From NCBI GenBank assembly GCA_030562195.1, contig JAUJPP010000012.1, positions 2,356,001 through 2,420,000 of the forward strand: DNA of 64,000 nt, in the 5' to 3' direction. The DNA comes from Nipponacmea schrenckii. Lineage: Eukaryota > Mollusca > Gastropoda > Lottiidae. The notes below the pieces were generated by a model, which was not told where the DNA came from, searched no databases, and saw nothing but the letters and a program-made list of their open reading frames with translations. The position numbers and the translations under genes are program-made. This document shows, in pieces, positions 34,801 through 44,984 of the stretch; the first letter of the stretch is position 1, and each line of letters opens with the position of its first letter.

Positions 34801-37800
34801 TATCTAACAAACTGCCTGACTGGGTTGTTAAATTTATAGTCTTACATACTGTCTGACTGTGTTGCTCATTATAATCTAACATACTGTCTGACTGGGTTGT
34901 CAAATAGATAATCTAACATACTGTCTGACTGTGTTGCTCATTATAATCTAACATACTGTCTGACTGGCTTGTTCATTATAATCTAACATACTGTCTGACT
35001 GGGTAGCGCATTATAATCAAACATAACGTGGGACTGGGTTGATCATTATTATCTAATATACTGTCTGACTGTGTTGCTTATTATAATCTAACATACTGTC
35101 TGACTGGGTTGTTCATTATAATCTAACATACTGTCTGACTGGGTTGTTCATTATAATCTAACATACTGTTTGGCTGGGTTGTTCATAATAATCTAACATA
35201 CTGTCTGACTGGGTTGCTCATTATAATCTAACATACTGTCTGACTGGGTTGCTCATCATAATCTAACATACTGTCTGACTTGGTTGCTCATTATAATAAA
35301 ACATACTGAGTGACTGGGTTGATCATTATAATCTTACATACTGTGTGACTGGGTTGTTCAATATAATCTGACATACTGTCTGACTGGGTTGTTAAATATA
35401 TAATCTAATATCTGACTGCGTTGCTCATTATAATATAACATACTGTCTGACTGGGTTACTCATTATAATATAACATACTGTCTGACTGTGTTGCTCATAA
35501 TAATCTAACATACTGTCTTACTGGGTTGCTCATTATAATCTAACATAATGTGTGACTGGGATGATCATTATTATCTGATATACTGTCGGACTGTGTTGCT
35601 CATTAGAATCTAACATACTGTCTGACTGGGTTGCTCATTATAATCTAACATACTGTGTGACTGTGTTGCTCATTATAATCTAACATACTGTGTGACTGTG
35701 TTGCTCATAATTATCTGATATACTGTCTGACTGGGTTGTTCATAATAATCTAACATACTGTCTGACTGGGTTTTTCATAATAATCTAACATACTGTGTGA
35801 CTGTGTTGCTCATTATAATCTAACATACTGTGTGACTGTGTTGCTCATTATAATCTAACATACTGTGTGACTGTGTTGTTCATTATAATCTAACATACTG
35901 TGTGACTGGGTTGTTCATAATAATCTAACATACTGTGTGACTGGGTTGTTCATTATAATCTAACATACTGTGTGACTGGGTTATTCATTATAATCTAACA
36001 TACTGTCTGACTGGGTTGTTCATAATAATCTAACATACTGTGTGACTGTGTTGCTCATTATAATCTAACATACTGTGTGACTGTGTTGTTCATTAAAATC
36101 GAACATACTGTGTGACTGGGTTGTTCATTATAATCTAACATACTGTGTGACTGGGTTATTCATTATAATCTAACATACTGTCTGACTGGGTTGTTCATAA
36201 TAATCTAACATACTGTGTGACTGGGTTGTTCATTATAATCTAACATACTGTCTGACAGACTTTTTTTCATACACTACATATTTCGCAATAAAACATTTGT
36301 TTTTGTTTTATTAAAAAACCATCTTACCCCTTGTCACTAGATCCTGTTACTTTCTGTACATCAGTTGGTTCAACCTCAACAACAAAGCATCTAAAATAAT
36401 AAGATAATTGATTTTAAAGCCAAATGTTAAAAGCAAATTTAGACAGTTGTCACTTCAAGTAAGCTTTATTTCCTTTATGCTTTTATAAGAGATGTCATAC
36501 TATTGGTAATCACTGTACATGAGTAGGGTTAGGTTCAAACTGATAAATATTATATATGATGGATTTTGGTTGAATAATCAATAATGATCGTTGATCCACA
36601 GTGAATATATAAAGATTCCATAAAATAATCCTGATCATTAGTAATATCATTTATCCAGGGCTATTCAAAAGTCAAAAGTGCTTGCGCACTAAGTTTTGCT
36701 TGCAAATTTCAAGCAAATACAATTTTGAAACAGACACAGATATGCAAAAAAGGGCCAGATTATGAACATTCTTTTCCAATATACACGGTGTATATTTTAT
36801 ATTGAAATTTTAGCTATTTGATAAGATTAATCTAATAGGTTGGTTCAACTTAATTGGTTGATGACAAGTTAACGTTCGCTTCCAGTAAATACTCATATTG
36901 CAAATTTATATAAATTAATTTTCAATTATTCTTGATTTACTTTGTGTATTTGTAATTATTGTATTATGTTTAATTTTACTATTGGGGTATTGCCATTACT
37001 TATTACTTTGTAATCATTTCTGACAGCTGCCAGAGTGTGCATGTTACCTTGCATGGCATGCTATTATTTCAAAAACTTGTGTAGGTGATCTTTCTTTTAA
37101 TTTGTACAGGTGTTGGTAGGTTACAACTTATCTGAAGGTGACTGAACACTGAAAAAGGTGCCTATCCTAACAAACTAGGGTTTTATCTTCCCTGCAAGAA
37201 AATCATATAATCCAAAAGTGTGCATGTGATTTTTTTCATATCAAAATTTTTAGACATTTTTTCATTTTAGTTTTTAGTTTTGGTCATCTAGTAGAAATAT
37301 GATAATTTTGCTCTTTAACTGAGTACAATAACCAATTATATTAGGTAATTTGGTAGTCCAGCCATGGATGAGAAGTCTTGTCAATAATATCTGCTTTTAA
37401 ACAGTTCAAGCTGACAGAAATATGCATTTACCTCTTAAATAGTTCTTTAAAATTTTCAATTAATTGTAATTCAATTTTTTCATTTGTTTTAGGAATGTTA
37501 TCTATCAGTGGATTGTCTGTAATATCAGGCAAGGATGCCATTCTTTGAAAGAGATCCTTATTTAACAATGCAATCATCTTTAGTATCAACTTACAGGCCT
37601 CTGTACATCTAAAATAAAAAATAATATAAAAATAAGGCAAATAATGATAGGGATTGAGAAACATGGGTAATATAATTATGCTCCACTACATGTGGGTGTA
37701 TGAAAATTAGTAGTGTAAAAGTTGCACAATATAGATAATACAGTGAAAATACGAGTTGGACAAGATATTTCAGTGAAAAATTGTCAGATCAACGCGATAG

Positions 37801-40800
37801 AAATGAAAAACATGTAGAAACATACAGTACATGTACCTCTTGCTCACACAACCACCTGTATTAACAACCCACCTTTAATAAGCGACCACATTAAACCTCC
37901 CTTATGATTTTTCAATGTAATTAACAACGAATAAGCGACCAGCGACCACGTATTTACACTCCCAAATAATCAAAATCAATCAATTAAGCGCCATGTCACT
38001 TCTGAATATCTCCCTTAACAAAGATCACATTCATGCACCGCTGAGATTCGGTGAAATTATCGCCAATCAGCAATTTGATAATCTTTAAACTTCCATAGAA
38101 TCAATCATAAAAAGAAAGTAGAGTGTAGCGAATGTTGTTATAAAAACATATTAATCAGGTGAAAATGGATTAACATGTGTTACCGGCAATTAAAATACAA
38201 GTAAATACGGTAAAGAATTTTGACATTGAAAACGATAGTTCCAGTAAAAATTTCTACTGTAATATAAATATATCCTTGACTCTCTCCAGCAACAATTACT
38301 ATTTCCTTTCCAGCTTTGTTTATAAGACAACATTGAATCTGTTACTATATAAAAACTCTATAGGCTAGGCTTGGTCATCCAGACTATAAATATTATTGAC
38401 TTATAAGGAAGGTGAGACCATCGGAGCTTAAAATCGGGACACTACTACCACTATCTATCATGAAGTCAAAATGGTTAGCTAATTTTTTCGCGAATCCAAA
38501 AAGACGATAAGGGTTTATAAGAGTCTTGATGCAAATGAGATTTTGAGACTCGTGTGATTTTTTTAGGCCTGGCCCAGCAATTACAACTAGCAATATAATG
38601 ATAAGAATTAAAATATAATCTTTGATATTTACCCATCTTTTAAGAGAATGGTATTAAATTGATTGCCACATTTAATATAGGCCATTTTGTGACTCTCTCT
38701 CCATTTATCAATACATACATATAACAAATCCAAATTATTCTTCAGATCATTAGAAAGTTCTTTGAATTCTTCAAATATTGTCTGCAAAGAAATGATTAAT
38801 TCAATATTGATTCAACATGGTTTCATTAATTGTTTCATATATCTTACATGTTCAGTAATTACTTAAAACCATTCCATTCAGCTGTCAGATAAAACCATGT
38901 TGATAAACACCATACATACAGACTGAAATAGTTCACAAGCTATCACACTTTGACAGTGACATATGTTGAAATAGTACTGTTGTCTGAAAAAATATGTTTG
39001 AAGGCTTGTGTAAAAAAAAAAAAAAGCAATTACTACCTTACCTTTCGTTTTTCTGTATATTCAGATCCTATAGTATTGATATCGAAATCGACTGGCACCT
39101 CGGAGTGTTTCACTCTCTTATATTGGAGAACTAAAAAATAATTGTTGAAAGAATGCCAAGGTTTTAATACCCCTTTCACTTTGAAAAAAAAGTTGATTAT
39201 TGAGAGCCAAATAGAAAAAATAAGACTCAGTTCCATTTCTATTTGCTTTTGCACTGCAATCCTATCTAGATAGCCACAATTGCACTACCAAAAATTATCA
39301 TCTAAAGAAAGAAAGGAAACAACTATAATTAACAATGATAACAACTTAGGTTCATAAGTCTGTTGTGACAGGGATCCTTTCTACCATCTGGTCCTTGACC
39401 AAACATCTTGGCATTGATCTTTTTCTGATTATCTGTACCCATTTACAGCTGGGTTGACTGGAATTAGGAGTGATGATGAAGATTCAAGATCATCGGATTT
39501 TCACATGCCGTTTGAGATTATAATACACGTTCGACATTTTCAATGTATCCAAGCGAATGACGTCATAATGTAAAGAACCAACAATCTAACTGCTGTCCTA
39601 TAGAACCTGATAACTTTATTTAAATAACCACCCAGTCACAGTTACGGAATTGTCTGTCCATCTGTCTGTCTGATTTTGTCAGATATTCTCCAAATAAAAT
39701 TTTCAAAAAATTTCAAAATGTTTTGTACCTGAAAAAGAACTATGCTAGTGTTTCTAAAGGAGTAACCCCATACAAATGTTGGCAGATGATACAAATTAGT
39801 TACATACACCTTTTACCTGGTCTAATTAATAGCATTTTTCTTTCTACACTTTTAACTAATCTTGTTTATGCATATTATTTTATATATTAATTTAGATGTG
39901 AATATACACATTATAATTCTGTCTGCATTTTATCTTCTAGTTAATGACTAGTCGCACAATAGTCAGTACCAATATCTACTAGTGGTTGCCTAGAAAGATA
40001 CGCCCACTTTAAAGTATATTTTCTGTTTTAACACAGGCAGAAACTCTAACATTATTTAGGTTTACTCCAAGTTCTCATCAATATAATTTTACACTCCAAA
40101 TTTCTTTCAAATCAGATGAAACCTAGTCTCTATTGCATTTACTAGCTAATTTTCATGTGTTTGGACTAAGTCAAGGGCAATAACTCAGATATAGTTCATC
40201 GAAAAATAGTCAATATTCAACTTGTTCAAGATCTCATCAATAAAAATGATCACATCAAATTTCATTCAAATCAGATGAAAACTGTTGTCTATTTTTACCC
40301 ATTTTGACCAAGTCAAGTGCAATAACTAAAAAACAGTTCATTGAAAAATCGCCAATATCAAATTTGTCTGAGATTTCATCAATATAAATGATCAGAGAAA
40401 GTTTCATTCAAATTCAATCAAAACTGTAGTCTCTATCGCGTTCACAAGCCAATAACTCAAAAACTGTTTATCTAAAAATCAACTATTTCAAAATTGTCCG
40501 AGATCTCATCATTATAAATGATCACAGCACGTTTCATTTAAATCCGATCAAAACTGTAGTCTCTATCGTGTTCACAAGCCAATTTTGAGACGTTTTGACT
40601 AAGTCAAGGGCATAACTCAAAAAGGGTTCATTGAAAAATCGCTAATTTGGAACTTGTCTGAGATCTTATCAACATAAATGATTACAGCAAGTTTCATTCA
40701 AATCTGATGAAAACTGTAGTCTCTATCGCGTTCACAAGCCAATTTTGAGACGTTTTGACTAAGTCAAGGGCATAACTCAAAAAGGGTTCATTGAAAAATC

Positions 40801-43800
40801 GCTAATTTGGAACTTGTCTGAGATCTTATCAACATAAATGATTACAGCAAGTTTCATTCAAATCCGATGAAAACTGTTGTCTCTATCACATACACAAGCC
40901 AATTTTGATGCGTTCTGACTAAGTCAAGTGCAATAACTCAAAAACCGTTCAACGAAAAATTGCCAAATTCAAACTAGTCCGAGATCTCATCAATATAAAT
41001 GATCACAGCAAGTTTCATTGAAATCCAATGAAAACTGTAGTCTCTATCGGGTTCACAAGCAGTTGTGGATGGCAGACCGACGGACCAAACTAGAAGCTGT
41101 ATGTGATATAAAACTTAAAACTTTGAGCAGTTTGCCTTAACTAAAAGTGGCTAAGAGAACACCAGGCAAAAGCTATTGGGTAAATTGTCAACTACGAAGC
41201 ATAGTGCTGTTTATTATTGCTTTCTAAAGATACAAAGAGCCTCAGGCATGTTATGTATCTGATCTGTTCACAAACTCCAGCCCAAGCAAACTGAGAAAAG
41301 ATAGAAGAAAGTGATTGTCTTAAAAAATGTATTTTGGTCTAAAAATCCTCTAATTTACAAGAAATTCTGACGGACAAGCAACATTAGCATTGTCTCCGTC
41401 TAATACAACAAAATTATACCTTGAGAAAGTAATCTACCTCTATCGCCAATAGCTGTATTATTTTCTAAATCTGTCTCTATCACCTAGAAAATAGAAAGAT
41501 AAAATAATACCTACAATACGAGAGTTTTATATATATATATAGGGAAAGGGTTTATAATGGTAAAAACCCGGGGGAAAAGGTTGTCTTGTGAAGTGACAAG
41601 AACTCATCAATATATATAGGATTGGAAGTAAACCTAACACCATGTTCTAAAGAAGTTTGTGAATAAGGTCATGTTTAAGACAACATTATAAACAATCTAA
41701 TTTACAGTAGGAAATATAAGATGAACACCTCCCTTAAATACAACTTACAATACCAGTGTCCTCTAAAATTAACCATTAACTCATTCATATATACATCCAA
41801 GAGGTAAAACAAACTGTATTAATTGACCATCATGGATCATCAATACTTACTTCTAATCTTTTGGAGCAATCTATCAGTAATCTATAGACTTTTGAAGTTT
41901 CAAATACAAACTCATCATGATCAGGTCTATTCACTTCCATACTTATAGATCGCTTTATTTTACTCTTTACATAAAATATAAAACATAACATTCAGTGACC
42001 CACATTCGAACTTATTCACCAAGAAGAGACTGGCTATGCCATGGACATGTTATTCATGAGTGGAAATTTAGCTGGGACATCAACACTGTTGCTGGGATAG
42101 TATCCTTCACCTGGATACTTCCATTGATCTCAGGTAGATTCAATTTGAATCCCACATCAGGTACAAAATGTAATTTCAAAATCCAACTTATTGCCAGCTA
42201 GAATGTAAAACAAGAACTCACCTGTAGTCTATTGGAAACATTGGTAGTATTCTGAAATAAAGATGATAATAAATCACTCAACTGACAAGATAAAACTGGA
42301 GTCTGTCAATTATCATTACAATTATAACGTACATAAACATCAACCATTTATTTCAAGATATTTCATTTATTCAAAAAACAAGTTTTATTCTCAAAACAGC
42401 AAAGAAAAGTCTAACCTGTAAGGAGATAGCTTAGCCAGGCAAAGTAATATACGCTTACTTGCAGTTTTGATTTTGTATAAAAATATTTGGCAGTACAGTA
42501 ACAATCACCAGTCCGAAATATTCACACCCTCAATCACACACTTCTTTGGGACTTTTTGAGGAGTTAAGGACTTTGTCTTTTATAACTCATAATACATGTT
42601 TTTTTTTATATTTCTGATTTTCAATAGGGTTCAGCCTTTTGTTGGGTGATAATAAACATTTTCAGCAAGGTTAGTCAAAATCAGTATATAATTGTTCACT
42701 GTAGAGTGATTACAAGCTCAAATTTGAATGCATTCTGAATGAAATGAAATGATATTAATTAAGTGTTACATCCTACTCTTCTGCTCTTCATTGACGAATG
42801 AAGACAGGCAACGCCACTCAGTGTGCACGAGGGAAATTTTGCAAGGACTTTTTGAGATTTCCAACTGTCGAGAGGGCACCTGTTTATTGTCCGACTAGAC
42901 GCTTTTTCTATGTCAATCCATCCGACCTGCACCACTGACAAGGTCAACTGGACTGAAAAATCCAAAGTTCATTCAGACCTTTCCTGGGATTGAACCCTTG
43001 ACCCTTTGGTTTACTAAGCATGCATCTAACTGACTAAGCCACCGTGGCCCTCGAATTCTTCTTTCTAAAGAACAAGAGCTATAAATCATAATAAAATAAT
43101 TTTTAGTCAAATCTCATCTTTCAGTAAACACTTTTGTTTATTATAGGTCAATGGGCTCCAGTATTTAAACAGGATAATGAGGACCAAAATAAAAAGTTTA
43201 TTTTGTTTTTTAGATTTGGATTTCAGAACTGGTGAAAGAACAAGACATCCACACTTTTCATGATTATAACCTTAACCAATTTTTAACTATTGTTTACACT
43301 AACTATAACAGTAACTTGTTACTTTCAACCACCCTAATCACTAACTATCTCATCCTATAATGTTTTTTTTACTTCATGACCTAGGCCAGTGCTTTCTTGA
43401 GAATACAATTCTCATCTCACCCTAACTAAACTTATATGATTTTCAATAGGGTTCATCCTTTTTCAGCAAGTTTTGCTACAAGACATAAGGAAATGCCTTG
43501 TAGAGTGTTTATGATGATTTGTGGATGGACAGATGATAATATACACTCTACATTTCATGTAACAATTCAACAAAACCCTACCTGCAATGAACATTGACAA
43601 AACACTAACCTGTGATAAACATTGAGAAAACACTAACCTGTGATGAACAATGACAAAACACTAACATGTGATGAACATTGACAAAAAAACTAACATGTGA
43701 TGAACATTGACAAAAAAACTAACATGTGATGAACATTGACAAAAAAACTAACCTGTGATGAACATTGACAAAAAAACTAACATGTGATGAACATTGACAA

Positions 43801-44984
43801 AACACTAACCTGTGATGAAAATTGACAAAACACTAACCTGCGATGAAAATTGACAAAACACTAACCTGTGATGAACATTGACAAAAAAACTAACCTGTGA
43901 TGAAAATTGACAAAAAAACTAACCTGTGATGAAAATTGACAAAAACACTAACCTGCACTGAACATTTAATAAGATTTTGAAACGCTTGCATCAAATACTG
44001 TTTACCGGTATCATTTACATACAACCTCTGAAAGAAAGAAACAACTTTATTATTGTTTATCCAAATATCAAATAAAATATTATCAGTCATGAGAAGGCTT
44101 TAAAGCCTAATTTCTTACCCAATAAATTAACTATAATCATTATTATTATTATTATCCAATTGCATTCTTACTATGTGTTTCAAACCAATTATTATAATTT
44201 ACATTAGTTTTAAAATTTTAATGATAATCTATGCATATTCAGATGATAAATTTCATTCCAATATTAAACTTTAGATAAAATAGATCACAGAATTTCAATC
44301 TGATTTCAAACATTTTAACTATGATACACATCAAAATTTGAATTTAGCTAAAGTTAAATAAATATCAGCTGGTGACTCTCACTGTAATAAGACAAACTTG
44401 AAGCCATGGAGTAAATAAGATATACCTTTATTGATTGCCAGTACTGATATAACAAATTTTCTTTAATATGTCGCTGATTCTGAGGTATATAACCAAATTC
44501 TCCTTCCAAATACTTAAATATGTCGTTTGCTAATGTAACCTCATCTTTGTCATCTCTCCGTCTGTAATAACAGGAAAATTTTAGGAAAATGTTCTTTTTT
44601 TTTTGTAACCCTGACACAGTAAAACCAAAATGTTTTCCTGTGATTTCAGCTGTTACTTTATGACATATTGACCATTGAAAACTAATATCTTATGTTCATG
44701 CTAAGAAGCAGTATCCCTTTAAGTCATTTTTGTTTTTGGTATGTTTCATGATGCCCTGAACACACAAGGTTTGATTGACTAACTTTAGAGGCCATACGAT
44801 AGCATATTGTTTCCCTTAAAATGGAGCAAACAAACTACATTTCCTCTATCAAAGCTGTTTATCAATCTGTATAGTAAAATACTTACATATTGGCATTGAT
44901 CCACTTGGATCTGGCTAAATATATTTCACACACATTGCTGTCACACTTGTATATATTTTGTATATGTGTATCAGGATTAGACAT
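23064..44984 (-). CDS. STAT: Divergent STAT transcription factor
   Basis: Signal transducer and activator of transcription: a latent cytoplasmic factor expected to dimerise through SH2-phosphotyrosine contacts and bind DNA. The 22 exons, in transcript order, are 44887-44984, 44426-44561, 43953-44027, 42222-42251, 41851-41964, 41420-41483, 39042-39130, 38633-38781, 37432-37608, 36328-36390, 34424-34456, 33995-34054, 33406-33697, 33059-33151, 32585-32717, 31134-31183, 30764-30858, 30163-30323, 29828-30016, 25751-25811, 25272-25461, 23064-23478. All junctions agree in phase. As read, translation stops at 23275-23277 after 851 aa; a frame shifted by one base stays open to 23064. An in-frame TAG lies 12 nt upstream of the ATG. 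The DNA-binding, linker and SH2 regions support the family; the N terminus, SH2 second half and tail are divergent. Confidence 0.88.
23548..23940 (-). repeat. Family-A repeat fragment
   Basis: Inverted units with TTGGGTGATTATGAACACTC, GTTTCAACAAAAT and AAGGGCAATAACTC, ending near a short CTGACTGATGGACAGACAGA tract. It lies in a STAT intron. Confidence 0.65.
24195..25242 (-). repeat. Family-A repeat, inverted copy
   Basis: Enters with GCGGTTGCCTAGCAAGATAC and leaves with ATATACGACCACATTATAAT then GTGGGTGAATAAAA. The core has about six imperfect units with AGATCTCATCAATATAAATG, TTTCATTCAAATCAGATG and GTCAAGGGCAATAACTC. It sits immediately downstream of the Asp-rich STAT exon at 25272. Confidence 0.75.
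26562..27140. repeat. 570-bp direct repeat, copy 1
   Basis: Shares nearly its whole length with 28801-29358. Landmarks are AAATTCTGTTCCCAACAA, ATTATGCCTGATAGT, CATACACCGGA, CCGGAAGTTCTCACG, GGCGACTTCTCTATATTCTG and TTCCAGTACGTATCTTATCG. Together the two copies bracket the family-A element 27151-28800. Confidence 0.85.
27151..28800 (-). repeat. Family-A satellite element, inverted, ~159-bp units
   Basis: Begins GATAGCTTACAAGGCAAGG then TAATATACGCCCACTGGCAG and ends in a GGAC-rich microsatellite with GGGCGTATAAAAA, so both family ends are present. The core from about 27640 has seven near-identical units of about 159 bp (GAGATATCATCAATATATAC recurs near 27698, 27858, 28018, 28177, 28340, 28499 and 28654). 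Their uniformity suggests recent homogenisation. Confidence 0.85.
28801..29358. repeat. 570-bp direct repeat, copy 2
   Basis: Second copy of the 26562-27140 sequence, in the same orientation, with scattered substitutions and small indels. It lies directly after the family-A element. Confidence 0.85.
29380..29748 (-). repeat. Second dispersed repeat type, fragment
   Basis: Contains CACAATATTTCAGTG-like and AATCAAAAGAATCCATAAAG segments and ends TTATACGCCCC...GGGTGTATAAAAA. Related pieces occur at 25940-26240 and 37675-37805. Confidence 0.6.
29828..32717 (-). CDS. STAT: STAT linker and SH2 exons
   Basis: Residues about 492-700. The linker includes FPVSIPREKFTEMIQACF and IAFWRWLQSILNLIEFFL followed by PWQDGVIHGFVSRQQTDELL, matching the WLW...WNDG...GFISKE pattern. 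SH2 has PDGVFLLRFSES with the phosphotyrosine-binding Arg at about residue 610. After it the sequence (GALVAAFSRGAGSKPILSRP, SYFKKYSLYAVLSG) departs from the usual SH2 second half. The donor of exon 31134-31183 is taken as CAT|GTAGGT because it keeps frame with FWRW. Confidence 0.85.
31230..31655 (-). repeat. Family-A repeat fragment
   Basis: Begins AACAAGTGGTTGCCTAGAAAG and contains AAGTCAAGGGCAATAACTC and GAATTATTGCCCTTG. Diverged, no clear far end. Confidence 0.6.
31688..31861. repeat. 170-bp long hairpin
   Basis: The left arm from AACTAATTCTTATGGATT through CCAACTTTATTTGAGC and AACCAGCATTTTCTG pairs with the right arm CAGAATATGCTGGTT, GCTCAAATAAAGTTGG, AATCCATAAGAATTAGTT. The apex adds TTTATCAAGCA / TGCTTGATAAA around a loop of about 14 nt. 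It lies in a STAT intron. Confidence 0.8.
33059..36390 (-). CDS. STAT: STAT DNA-binding domain exons
   Basis: Residues about 311-491. CFVVEVEPTDVQKV matches the canonical CFVVE start of the STAT DNA-binding domain. GPEFNVSVTVLCGRGLECI aligns with the following beta strands. IAEFKKQKIIKFERP and YRIVFETDLSLQNP match later strands, and MSLPMAIITGSNQANQAHGA with LLWYCYNTNP matches the SLPVVVISN...LWYN signature. Between the first two lies a Lys/Gly-rich insert (SKKGKGKGEGGAKDKEVKSN), partly from a 33-nt micro-exon at 34424-34456. Three successive exons (63, 33 and 60 nt) share the same phase at both ends. Confidence 0.9.
34485..36255 (-). repeat. 35-bp minisatellite filling a STAT intron
   Basis: About 50 copies of a 35-bp unit reading, on the plus strand, ACATACTGTCTGACTGGGTT then GTTCATTATAATCTA. 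Variants alternate GTCT/GTGT, GGGTT/GTGTT and CATTATAAT/CATAATAAT, with higher-order blocks in the right half. It takes up about 1770 of the 1871 nt between the micro-exon 34424-34456 and exon 36328-36390. Confidence 0.95.
37432..44984 (-). CDS. STAT: STAT N-terminal and coiled-coil exons
   Basis: Nine exons encode residues 1 to about 310, rich in Lys, Glu, Asn and Leu and predominantly helical in appearance. The helices around TIFEEFKELSNDLKNNLDLL and IELQLIENFKELFKR occupy the place of the STAT coiled-coil domain. The first ~100 residues do not visibly match the N-domain of vertebrate STATs. Exon 42222-42251 is only 30 nt, symmetric in phase and therefore skippable. Introns here hold family-A repeats, a SINE and a splice-donor-copying array. 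Confidence 0.8.
39984..41090 (-). repeat. Family-A repeat, inverted copy
   Basis: Begins GTGGTTGCCTAGAAAGATAC then GCCCACTTTAAAG and ends GGATGGCAGACCGACGGACC. Units are about 120-160 bp; 40589-40747 and 40748-40906 are nearly identical. It lies in the STAT intron between exons 39042-39130 and 41420-41483. Confidence 0.8.
42421..42720 (-). repeat. Family-A repeat, end fragment
   Basis: Starts GATAGCTTAGCCAGGCAAAG then TAATATACGC, the inverted family end, with a short diverged core containing GATTTTCAATAGGGTTCAGC. Confidence 0.7.
42770..43049 (-). mobile_element. tRNA-derived SINE
   Basis: Read on the minus strand from 43049 it starts GGCCACGGTGGCTTAGTCAG, containing a Pol III A box (TGGCTTAGTCAG). 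GGGTTCAATCCC follows at 42997-42986 as the B box, 50-60 nt downstream. A tRNA-unrelated body with GACCTTGTCAGTGGTGCAGG and TCCAACTGT on the plus strand follows. The 68-aa antisense ORF inside it is not a gene. Confidence 0.8.
43578..43952 (-). repeat. 28/29-bp array copying a STAT splice donor
   Basis: About 13 copies of a unit reading, on the minus strand, TTTTTGTCAATGTTCATCAC followed by AGGTTAGT. The array ends exactly at the donor of STAT exon 43953-44027, whose own border is AATGTTCAGTGCAG|GTTAGT. Each unit therefore repeats the exon end and the 5' splice site. Some copies have CAT instead of CAG before GTTAGT. Confidence 0.9.
44640..44735. mobile_element. MITE right-end fragment
   Basis: GTTACTTTATGACA, TTATGTTCATGCTAAGAAGC and AGTATCCCTTTAAG match the right part of the 13681-13960 element. 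No left end is present. Confidence 0.6.

Noticed and set aside
34485..36255. CRISPR-like or centromeric satellite
   Set aside because: A simple 35-bp tandem unit confined to one intron; no spacers and no sign of a centromere.
41995..42201. 68-aa plus-strand ORF opposite STAT
   Set aside because: Located in a STAT intron without any recognised domain; possibly part of an unidentified repeat.
42759..42965. 68-aa minus-strand ORF
   Set aside because: It lies entirely inside the SINE body.
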